A stretch of DNA of 6,348 bases from Kiritimatiellales bacterium. GTDB lineage: Bacteria; Verrucomicrobiota; Kiritimatiellia; Kiritimatiellales; Pontiellaceae. Where the stretch lies: assembly GCA_030621805.1 (NCBI GenBank), contig JAUXGY010000112.1, positions 1-6,348 of the forward strand, in the 5' to 3' direction. Under the pieces are notes generated by a model. It saw only the letters and a program-made list of their open reading frames with translations. It searched no databases and had not been told where the DNA came from. Of this stretch, positions 1 through 4,956 are shown piece after piece (position 1 is the first letter of the stretch; every line of letters starts with the position of its first letter). Position numbers and translations under genes: made by a program.

Positions 1-544
1 ACACGGAGCGCTGCCAATCACGGTGCATGAAAAGCCGCATCTTTTCCTTGTAAGTGCCGTTCCCCGCACCCGTGTAGTTCCCTCGCCGGTTCCGCTTAAA
101 GTCGTAGAACGTTCCCTCAAGATCATTTCCGATCGTCTGACCGGAACCTAGAACACCCGGCACTTCGTCAAGTCCCGGCATTTCCCCGAAGCTGACAACA
201 ACCCCCTCACCAAGCCAGTTCCCCATCCCGGAGGAGGCTCCAACCTGCAACTGGATATCGGATAGGCCGACTCGGCTGTCCGAGGTGATCACAGGCAAGT
301 CCAGATGAGGCCTTGAATTTTTCTTTAGGGAAACCTTCAGCCTACGTAGCGGCATCTTCGGGTGCTGAATCGGACGGGGAGGCTCAAATTTCGTTTCCTC
401 CTTCCGGGTTCTTGTAAAAACCACCAGCGTACCGGCCAACAGGAACAGGGCGAAGTGGACCAATACGCTCAAGAGCACCGCACCCGACAGTCCCCATACC
501 TCCCCTCTCTTTTTTTTATTATCCTTTCCAGACATTCGTTGCAT
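1..544 (-). CDS. TonB-like inner-membrane protein with PA14-like domain, copy 3 (C-terminus cut by window edge)
   Basis: An open frame of 181 codons runs off the left edge and is a third paralogue of the two complete TonB-like proteins in the window. It has a basic, lysine-rich N-terminus (residues 5-15), then one membrane helix at about 19-43. The helix carries S26-V-L-V-H30, the Ser-x-x-x-His motif that TonB/TolA use to couple to ExbB/ExbD. A short proline/basic linker follows (PPRP at 55-58, PKMPLRRLKV at 62-71), then a Gly-rich stretch and the start of the PA14-like domain (IGNDLEGTFYDFKR, about 138-151). Only that N-terminal part of the domain is in the window. The linker is much more diverged than between copies 1 and 2. 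Two in-frame ATGs, at 544 and 535, lie 9 nt apart and neither has a clear Shine-Dalgarno sequence. I chose 544 because MQRM resembles the MKRL start of the paralogues. An in-frame TAA lies upstream, so the start cannot be much further out. Confidence 0.88.
   Translation of the reverse strand, partial: MQRMSGKDNKKKRGEVWGLSGAVLLSVLVHFALFLLAGTLVVFTRTRKEETKFEPPRPIQHPKMPLRRLKVSLKKNSRPHLDLPVITSDSRVGLSDIQLQVGASSGMGNWLGEGVVVSFGEMPGLDEVPGVLGSGQTIGNDLEGTFYDFKRNRRGNYTGAGNGTYKEKMRLFMHRDWQRSV
510..517 (-). repeat. A8 homopolymer in the 5' part of TonB-like copy 3
   Basis: Eight consecutive A residues (minus strand) encode part of the N-K-K-K-R stretch near the start of the third TonB-like gene. The codons read AAA AAA AAG, which contains the slip-prone heptamer A-AAA-AAG. 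A purine-rich, Shine-Dalgarno-like AGGGGAGG follows just downstream. A one-base change in this run would switch the gene off. Confidence 0.6.
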
Positions 545-731
545 AAGATACGAATACAACAAGATGTTCAAGAAAAGATAATTTTATTGAGCAAATTCTT
601 GCCTTAATCGCATCTGAATACCCCTCAGATTCGCGCGCTGAAAACGGGTAAAGTCGCTTTTCTACAGGATCTGCGGGCGTACGACCAAACGCTGAAAATA
701 AACCTACGTTGCGAGCCACAAACCCATTTTA

Positions 732-751
732 GAAATATCCCGGTATATTTC
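732..751. repeat. Short AT-rich inverted repeat
   Basis: GAAATAT and ATATTTC form 7-bp perfect arms around the 6-nt loop CCCGGT. The stem is AT-rich and has no following T-run, so it is not a typical intrinsic terminator. It could be a protein-binding site or part of the adjacent repeat element. Confidence 0.45.
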
Positions 752-760
752 AGGCCAAAG

Positions 761-840
761 GTTTTTCAACACAAAGACGTAAAGAGCACTGTGTATCGAA
801 AATTAAATGCTTTGTTCTCCGCATCTCTGTCGTAAAAAAC
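761..840. repeat. Degenerate ACGCAGAG-type intergenic inverted repeat
   Basis: The two ends are imperfect inverted copies. Reading 761-791 against the reverse complement of 810-840 gives 20 of 31 matches without gaps, including the outer GTTTTT. The arms contain ACAAAGACGTAAAGAG and, on the other strand, ACGACAGAGATGCGGAGA. These are decayed forms of the ACGCAGAG/CTCTGCGT intergenic repeats I associate with PVC-group genomes. The family assignment is from memory and the inverted structure is seen directly. It may be a dead miniature element, and as RNA it could form a long imperfect hairpin after the SHD1 gene. Confidence 0.5.
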
Positions 841-883
841 CATTCCTACGAAGGATCCGAACCTTTAGTTGAGACAGAGAATA

Positions 884-1633
884 CTAGTACAGCAAGGGCT
901 TTGGTCGACCCGGATATACACGCGTGCAAGTCGTGTCCATAAAGCTTCCAACCGAAAGCTTTCTGAGATTCTCAAGATTCTCCAACGGCCATTTTTTCTC
1001 GGATTTCGCTTCGATTATTGTCCCGTTTTTATCGGTGATAACGATCAAATAGGTATCATACTTTTTCCCGCGAGTCGGTCCACCAGCTACGGCATATTCC
1101 TCTAGCTCGACTCTCCTAGAGCTCCAAAACTCATAGGAGCGATTGTTCTCGTCCGAGGGAATAAACGAGCCAGTTTGGTGATCCAGAAGAATATACTTGT
1201 TGTTGTGGCGACGTTGCGCCCCGATGGCAAAAAACTCGACCTTCATTTCGTGGTTGTATGCACCCGCACTGCGCTGTGCGATCCGAGTCCCGAACGTAAA
1301 ATAATTCACCACAGGCATGTTCGCCAGCGAGCTCTCACCGAAACGGTTTGAAACCTGCCGAAGCTTCGACTTTTTCCTGAAGTCGACTTTAAATTGGGGA
1401 GGATTCTTTAGTTCGATGTGTTCACGGGATTCTTTGGAGAATTGATCCAAATGAATTTTTACCTGCTTTCCTTCGCTATTTTCCATCACGGCAGTCTTGC
1501 CCATGAGTGCCCTGAAGCTAGCCTCAAAAGTCGAACCATCCAGCAACGTCCAAGACCGTATTTCTTCAGCACCGGAAGCACATATAACAAATAAAAGAAC
1601 CGATACAATACTAACTCTTATTAAACTCTCCAT
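884..1633 (-). CDS. Secreted SHD1-domain protein C (249 aa)
   Basis: The N-terminus is a signal peptide (residues 1 to about 21, VLLFVICASG, with likely A-S-G cleavage before Ala22). An SHD1 (Sla1 homology domain 1)-like domain follows at about 24-78, with the pattern RSWTLLDGSTFEASF, then MENSEGKQVKIHLDQFS. Residues 80-249 form a domain I do not recognise. It is shared with the other two SHD1 proteins here, with YNHE at 126-129, QRRHNNKYILLD at 140-151, TDKNGTII at 200-207 and TTCTRVYPGRP at 234-244. The product is predicted to be periplasmic or exported, with no lipobox. The gene lies 68 bp after SHD1 protein B and is probably in the same transcript. A longer frame begins at 1702 and overlaps the previous stop by one base, but the ATG at 1633 is preferred. 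It has AAGGA 7 nt upstream and puts the signal peptide at the N-terminus. Function unknown. Confidence 0.9.
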   Translation of the reverse strand: MESLIRVSIVSVLLFVICASGAEEIRSWTLLDGSTFEASFRALMGKTAVMENSEGKQVKIHLDQFSKESREHIELKNPPQFKVDFRKKSKLRQVSNRFGESSLANMPVVNYFTFGTRIAQRSAGAYNHEMKVEFFAIGAQRRHNNKYILLDHQTGSFIPSDENNRSYEFWSSRRVELEEYAVAGGPTRGKKYDTYLIVITDKNGTIIEAKSEKKWPLENLENLRKLSVGSFMDTTCTRVYPGRPKPLLY

Positions 1634-1640
1634 GCCAATG

Positions 1641-1645
1641 TCCTT
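1641..1645 (-). promoter_or_regulatory. Ribosome binding site of SHD1 protein C
   Basis: AAGGA lies 7 nt upstream of the ATG at 1633. It decides the start in favour of the signal-peptide methionine rather than the longer frame beginning at 1702. Confidence 0.7.
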
Positions 1646-1701
1646 CGGCAAACATGCCTGTAGAAGGGATCCATTATCGGCCAAATCATCCGCTACGATC
1701 A

Positions 1702-2571
1702 TTACATATAATTATAGCCACGAACAAGGGCGGGGCGGCCGGGGTAGACGCGCTTGCAGGTATCGTCGAAATAGTTACCGATAGAGCGCTTGCGCAATTC
1801 CTCGACATGATCCATCAACCATTCATTCGAGGTTTTGTAGTCAATTATCTTTCCGCGTTTGTCGGTAACGATGAGCAGGTAACCTTTATATTTCTTGCCT
1901 CGGGTCTCCAAGCCGCGGAACGTATATTGGTCCGTTTCGGAAATCCTCGGGCTCCAGAACTCGTGCGAGTCTCCATTTTCCTTGGATGGAACGAATGAAC
2001 TGGAATGCCGGTCAAGGAGAATATACTTGTTATTATGGCGGCGTTGCGAGGCAATCGCAAAAAGCTCAAGAGTGACTTCGTGGTTATATTCGCCCGCGCT
2101 GCGCTTCTTGACCGACGCACCGAATTCATAGAGCAGGATCGTCGGCATGTCCGTCAGCAAATATCGATCCGAATAGTTTAGCTTGGACGACTTATTCTTA
2201 AAGTTGAGCCTGAACTTCGGAGGGTTATCCAGTTCGAAAAGCTCAATGTCATCCGGAGCGAAACGGCCTATCTCGATTTTTTTCTGAGTCCCCTTGGCAT
2301 TTTCCATAATGATACTTCTGCCGATCGTGGAACGATAGCGTGCTTCGAGTTCCGTACCATCCGCCAAAACCCACTTGCGCATATCATGGAGCCCGGGGGC
2401 ATCCGGAGGGATCGTTTCTTCCACAGGAGCCTCGGCTGCACCGCCATTCACGGCTTCTTCCGTCGCCTTTTCATCACTTGCCTCTTCGGTCTTTTCCTGC
2501 GCCGCCGCCAAGCTGACGACGAGCAAGGCAACCATGAGCAACCCGCCTCTCAATCTGATTAAACGTTCCAT
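1702..2571 (-). CDS. Secreted SHD1-domain protein B with acidic linker (289 aa)
   Basis: The signal peptide spans residues 1-24 (GGLLMVALLVVSLAAA, with cleavage A-A-A before Gln25). Unlike its two paralogues, it has an acidic Glu/Ala-rich, low-complexity insert at about 26-60 before the SHD1-like domain (about 64-117, MRKWVLADGTELEARY then MENAKGTQKKIEI). The shared C-terminal domain covers about 118-280, with YNHE 162-165, QRRHNNKYILLD 176-187, TDKRGKII 236-243 and DTCKRVYPGRP 270-280. The end is nine residues past PGRP and differs from the PK-x-L-x-Y ending of the paralogues. The gene follows TonB-like copy 2 after a 32-bp spacer. The start at 2571 is chosen because AAGGA sits just upstream and the signal peptide then begins at residue 1. 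The upstream extension to 2643 would overlap the previous gene by 40 bp. Probably a periplasmic partner of the TonB-like protein (inference). Confidence 0.9.
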   Translation of the reverse strand: MERLIRLRGGLLMVALLVVSLAAAQEKTEEASDEKATEEAVNGGAAEAPVEETIPPDAPGLHDMRKWVLADGTELEARYRSTIGRSIIMENAKGTQKKIEIGRFAPDDIELFELDNPPKFRLNFKNKSSKLNYSDRYLLTDMPTILLYEFGASVKKRSAGEYNHEVTLELFAIASQRRHNNKYILLDRHSSSFVPSKENGDSHEFWSPRISETDQYTFRGLETRGKKYKGYLLIVTDKRGKIIDYKTSNEWLMDHVEELRKRSIGNYFDDTCKRVYPGRPALVRGYNYM

Positions 2572-2575
2572 TTTT

Positions 2576-2581
2576 ATCCTT
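2576..2581 (-). promoter_or_regulatory. Ribosome binding site of SHD1 protein B
   Basis: AAGGAT lies 4 nt before the ATG at 2571, within the 32-bp spacer after TonB-like copy 2. A second SD-like GGAGG lies further upstream in the same spacer and is too distant to be the main site. Confidence 0.65.
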
Positions 2582-2603
2582 TTCAAAAGCGCCTCCAACG
2601 TAA

Positions 2604-3725
2604 TTAGAAGTCCTTGAATACTGGGCCGTTGGTCAAACAGCAATCGCCCTCATACAAGTCCTTGTAGATCAAGTCCAACAAGTCGTGCGAAAGCTCCTCG
2701 GTCTTGAAGACGGGCAGAATCGGTCCACCCTGATCGTTTTTTGGATAATCCACACCTTTGACTTCAACGAGGAGCACGAGAGCAGCCAGACCGCCGTTGT
2801 CCCCCATGGCTATTTCGATATCCTGCGGCTCTCCGGCTTTCAGAGTAATCCAATCTCCAGCACTCAGAAGGGTGTCATAGCCAAAAAAGTAAGTGTCTTT
2901 CTGCGAATGGTTACCCGACCAATTAACGGTCGAAAATCCGTTGATAGAGGACTGCCACGCAGCAAAAAACTTAACATCGCCACTCACACGAACCCCAATA
3001 AAATGGTCGCCTGCCCCCCAGAACCGGAAGGTGATATCCTCGGGATACACAATCTGTCCCTTGTAGTGCACCAGCCAAAAGGCGGCGGACGCACGGTCCT
3101 CGCCAAATGCGGAAGGTGCGATCGAAGAGCTCATTGTGTTCACCACGACACAAGAGGCATAGCGCTTTCTCGGGGATTTGTAGTAGCGGGAAAGCGTGGC
3201 AGTATCCCAGTTCCCAAAGAACTTATTAAGAATAATCTGGTAGGCGTCGCCATCAATAGGACTATAACTTCCGCCGCGTGTTCGCTTGAAGTCGTAATAG
3301 GTTCCCTCCAAGTCATTTCCAATCGACTTTTCCTTACCCAGCAGGCCGTCATCATCTTCAAAGCTGGGCATATCACCGAAAGAGACCATGTCGCCCCCGC
3401 TACTGAGACCTGCCCCAATCCCACTCGATGCTAGATCTGGGAATTGGATGTCGTGCAAGTCGGGCCGATTAACCACCGCGGTAATCTTTGCCGTAGACTT
3501 GGGCTTGGTGGGTTTCTTCATTTTCACCTGCAGCTTTTTAAGCGGCATTTTCGGAACCTTAACAGGAGGCGGCGGCTCAAACTCAATCTCCTTCGGCTTA
3601 ACGATCGTAAAAATGACCAACGCCCCGGCCAAAGCGAAGAGCCCGGCATGAAACAGAACACTCACCACGACCGCGGTGGGCGCTCCCTTTACCAAGTTCT
3701 TAGTTTTTCTAATAAGTCTCTTCAT
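2604..3725 (-). CDS. TonB-like inner-membrane protein with PA14-like domain, copy 2 (373 aa)
   Basis: A basic cytoplasmic N-terminus (1-14) is followed by one membrane helix (about 16-42) with S22-V-L-F-H26, the Ser-x-x-x-His motif needed by TonB and TolA for proton-motive coupling through ExbB/ExbD or TolQ/TolR. A Pro/Lys linker follows (EPPPPVKVPKMPLKKL at 50-65, KMKKPTKPK at 68-76), then a Gly/Ser/Asp-rich stretch (about 97-130). Residues 138-325 look like a PA14-type beta-domain: GNDLEGTYYD, then WLVHYKGQIVYPEDITFRFW, GDHFIGVRVSGD, DWITLKAGEPQDIEI and LALVLLVEV-like strands. A conserved tail ends LTNGPVFKDF. No TonB C-terminal domain is visible. The N-terminal 124 residues are about 95% identical to copy 1, while the PA14-like part is much more diverged. 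It is the first gene of a likely operon with SHD1 proteins B and C. The start at 3725 has only a weak GAGA ribosome site. The ligand is unknown. Confidence 0.92.
   Translation of the reverse strand: MKRLIRKTKNLVKGAPTAVVVSVLFHAGLFALAGALVIFTIVKPKEIEFEPPPPVKVPKMPLKKLQVKMKKPTKPKSTAKITAVVNRPDLHDIQFPDLASSGIGAGLSSGGDMVSFGDMPSFEDDDGLLGKEKSIGNDLEGTYYDFKRTRGGSYSPIDGDAYQIILNKFFGNWDTATLSRYYKSPRKRYASCVVVNTMSSSIAPSAFGEDRASAAFWLVHYKGQIVYPEDITFRFWGAGDHFIGVRVSGDVKFFAAWQSSINGFSTVNWSGNHSQKDTYFFGYDTLLSAGDWITLKAGEPQDIEIAMGDNGGLAALVLLVEVKGVDYPKNDQGGPILPVFKTEELSHDLLDLIYKDLYEGDCCLTNGPVFKDF
3525..3658 (-). repeat. Near-identical 134-bp tract shared with 5881-6014
   Basis: Aligned at a constant offset of 2356 bases, these 134 bp differ from 5881-6014 at one position (3579 versus 5935), including third codon positions. 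The tract encodes the membrane helix and proline linker of TonB-like copy 2. Synonymous differences resume at once on both sides. Confidence 0.85.
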
Positions 3726-3818
3726 GGCTTATCTCAATTTGCCTACCCTCTCGCACTGCTATTCTGAACACCATGGTAACCCAATCAAGGGAGACTGAAA
3801 AAGATGCTCCCCAGCGGA

Positions 3819-3843
3819 CTCGAATATAAGCCACTTCGAGTGG
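3819..3843. promoter_or_regulatory. Overlapping inverted repeats at the promoter (possible operator)
   Basis: On the plus strand, CTCGAA (3819-3824) and TTCGAG (3835-3840) are perfect 6-bp inverted arms 10 nt apart. A second inverted repeat, CCACT-TCG-AGTGG (3831-3843), shares the right-hand arm, so the two hairpins exclude each other. The left arm overlaps the proposed -10. Spacing and position fit a dimeric repressor site. This is inference only. Confidence 0.35.
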
Positions 3844-3853
3844 GAATTGTCAA
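3823..3853 (-). promoter_or_regulatory. Sigma70-type promoter for the copy 2 operon
   Basis: A perfect TTGACA -35 (3853-3848) is followed after 19 bp by TATATT (3828-3823), five of six matches to TATAAT. The spacer is 2 bp longer than ideal. Transcription would begin near 3816, giving a leader of about 90 nt before the TonB-like start at 3725. The -35 overlaps the TGA stop of the membrane-protein fragment. Confidence 0.5.
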
Positions 3854-4143
3854 GGGTACCATCCGACCTTTTTAGACTCGAAAAATCGAAGAATGAACGC
3901 CTCCCCAAAGAACCAGACATCCTTAAAAGCACGGCGCTCAAGAACCGTTAGACAAAAGACACTCCAGAGGATTCCCGCAGCAAACAAAACAACAAACGGA
4001 ATCCATCCCTTGGCCACAACGTCAAGGCGGGAAAGAGGGAGCCTGAATTTGATCCTGTCCGACTCACCCCAGCCCCGAATCGAGGTGCTGAAAAATAAAT
4101 GTAGATCAGACCCTTGCGCAAAAGTGGAGGAAACTCGGCGCTT
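3850..4143 (-). pseudogene. Start-less membrane-protein fragment, probable gene remnant (97 codons)
   Basis: After an in-frame TGA at 4146-4144 the frame stays open for 97 codons and ends at TGA 3852-3850. It contains a clear membrane helix (residues about 47-69, WIPFVVLFAAGILWSVFCLT), preceded by DRIKFRLPLSRLD and followed by basic/aromatic ERRAFKDVWFFGEAF and ESKKVGWYP. Codon choice looks normal and the hydrophobic block is well placed, so this looks like real protein sequence. There is no ATG or TTG upstream of the helix. The only alternatives are ATT at residue 22 and GTG at residue 43, both without a ribosome site. I read it as the C-terminal part of a gene whose 5' end was lost, perhaps when the neighbouring SHD1 copy arrived. 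It could also be a small gene with an unusual start. Family not recognised. Confidence 0.4.
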
Positions 4144-4168
4144 TCACCCGCGAATAGCGAACGACAGG

Positions 4169-4924
4169 CTAGTACCACAAGGCCTTGGGGCGCCCCGGAT
4201 AAACGCGTTTGCAAGTATCGTCCATATAGTTCCCTATGGAGAGTTTCCGAAGATCTTCAACATTCTCAAACAACCATTTATTCGGGGTTTTTTGAGCAAT
4301 CACCTTGCCGCGCTTATCTGTGATGATAATAAGATAGGACTTATATTTCTCCCCTCGCGGCTTAATAGGATGCTCCCACTCCCACGAATGTTTATCTAGG
4401 CTCACAACCCTGGGGCTCCAAACCTCCATCGAAGAATTATTTTCTTTAGAAGGAAGAAATGAATCCGTTTGGTAGTCTACCAATATATACTTATCATTAA
4501 AGCCTCGTTGTGCCGCAATGGAAAAATACTCAACCGTTAATTCGTGATTGTATTCGCCTGCGCTACGTTTCTCGACTCGGACACCGAATGTGTAGAGTGA
4601 AATTACGGGCATAGCAACCAGAACAAACCGGTCGGAATACTGCATTTTCGAACTTTTCTGACGGAATGAAATCTTGAGATCAGGGGGGGGATCCAACTCA
4701 AATAATTCAATGTCAGCACCGGAAAATCGGTCCAACGCAATCTTTTTCTGCTTTCCATCACGATTTTCCATAGCCACTTTCTTGGCCACAACGAACAAGT
4801 ACTTCGCCTCGAATACCGTACCATCGGCCAACGTCCAAGTTCGAAATTCTCTACCCTGTGCAATACACACAACCAATAAAAGCGCGAGAAAAGCGCCGAT
4901 CTTCATGTTTTTAACTTCTTTCAT
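4169..4924 (-). CDS. Secreted SHD1-domain protein A (251 aa)
   Basis: A signal peptide covers residues 1 to about 24 (MKIGAFLALLLVVCIAQG, cleavage A-Q-G before Arg25). LVVC is not a proper lipobox because the residue before Cys is Val. The SHD1-like domain is at about 25-79 (REFRTWTLADGTVFEAKY, MENRDGKQKKIALDRFSGADIELFEL). The C-terminal domain of unknown function covers about 80-251, with YNHE 125-128, AAQRGFNDKYILVD 137-150, ITDKRGKVI 201-209 and DDTCKRVYPGRP 235-246. It follows TonB-like copy 1 after a 32-bp spacer, the same length as between copy 2 and SHD1 protein B. The start at 4924 is supported by a strong AAAGGAG 5 nt upstream. The alternatives are a TTG at 4960 that overlaps the previous stop, and an ATG at 4906. 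Probably exported and working with the upstream TonB-like protein (inference). Biochemical function unknown. Confidence 0.9.
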   Translation of the reverse strand: MKEVKNMKIGAFLALLLVVCIAQGREFRTWTLADGTVFEAKYLFVVAKKVAMENRDGKQKKIALDRFSGADIELFELDPPPDLKISFRQKSSKMQYSDRFVLVAMPVISLYTFGVRVEKRSAGEYNHELTVEYFSIAAQRGFNDKYILVDYQTDSFLPSKENNSSMEVWSPRVVSLDKHSWEWEHPIKPRGEKYKSYLIIITDKRGKVIAQKTPNKWLFENVEDLRKLSIGNYMDDTCKRVYPGRPKALWY

Positions 4925-4929
4925 GCCAA

Positions 4930-4936
4930 CTCCTTT
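4930..4936 (-). promoter_or_regulatory. Ribosome binding site of SHD1 protein A
   Basis: AAAGGAG lies 5 nt upstream of the ATG at 4924, inside the 32-bp spacer after TonB-like copy 1. It decides the start against the TTG at 4960 and the ATG at 4906. The TTGGC between it and the ATG resembles the ATTGGC before SHD1 protein C. Confidence 0.75.
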
Positions 4937-4956
4937 CGCATACCCGTCCGCGGCAA

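Larger units (their letters stand above)
545..883. other. 339-bp intergenic region between SHD1 protein C and TonB-like copy 3
   Basis: This gap separates the end of the middle gene group from the third TonB-like gene. From high to low coordinates it holds an 80-bp degenerate inverted repeat (761-840), a 20-bp AT-rich hairpin (732-751) and a GC-richer patch at about 601-719. That patch is flanked by AT-rich DNA and contains the 9-bp direct repeat CGCTGAAAA at 636-644 and 690-698. A 66-codon GTG-initiated minus-strand frame (519-719) crosses the patch and overlaps the start of the next gene out of frame. It has no ribosome site, so I do not call it a gene. No convincing promoter for copy 3 is seen. 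The best -10 candidate is TAAAAT at 581-586 without a matching -35. The only terminator-like signal is a 4-bp stem at about 848-860 upstream of a T6 run, which is weak. Confidence 0.6.
3726..4168. other. 443-bp region between SHD1 protein A and TonB-like copy 2
   Basis: The gap holds a start-less minus-strand reading frame with a membrane segment (3850-4143), a sigma70-like promoter overlapping its stop, and overlapping inverted repeats at the promoter. The last 80 or so bases before the TonB-like start look like a 5' untranslated region. No convincing intrinsic terminator for the preceding SHD1 gene is seen. TTGCGCAA at about 4113-4120 is palindromic but has no T-run after it. Confidence 0.6.

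Noticed and set aside
519..719. 66-codon GTG-initiated minus-strand frame
   Set aside because: It has no ribosome site and runs out of frame into TonB-like copy 3. It is more likely chance or a repeat remnant.
834..862. Possible intrinsic terminator after SHD1 protein C
   Set aside because: The stem (TCCT/AGGA) is only 4 bp and the T6 run belongs to the inverted repeat element, so it is too weak to call.
1634..1702. Upstream extension of SHD1 protein C to an ATG at 1702
   Set aside because: It would bury the signal peptide behind 23 extra residues, whereas the ATG at 1633 has a good ribosome site.
2604..2720. TonB C-terminal domain at the end of TonB-like copy 2
   Set aside because: The tail (ILPVFK, LTNGPVFKDF) shows no Y-P-x-x-A or W-x-Y-x-P type signatures of TonB_C. 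It is a family-specific tail.
2685..3434. 249-codon plus-strand open frame
   Set aside because: It is fully antisense to the PA14-like part of TonB-like copy 2, which is supported by its paralogue. The translation has no recognisable domain.
3759..4214. Minus-strand frames of 88 and 60 codons separated by one stop in the 443-bp gap
   Set aside because: They share a frame and could be a broken gene, but the overlapping frame at 3850-4143 has a better-formed membrane helix and more natural residue composition. Both cannot be real.
3893..4399. 168-codon plus-strand open frame
   Set aside because: It runs antisense across the end of SHD1 protein A and the membrane fragment, with no domain pattern and no ribosome site. 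The minus strand makes better protein sense.
4859..4875. Possible lipobox (LVVC) in SHD1 protein A
   Set aside because: The residue before Cys is Val instead of Gly/Ala/Ser, and an ordinary A-Q-G signal peptidase site follows. A standard secreted protein is more likely.
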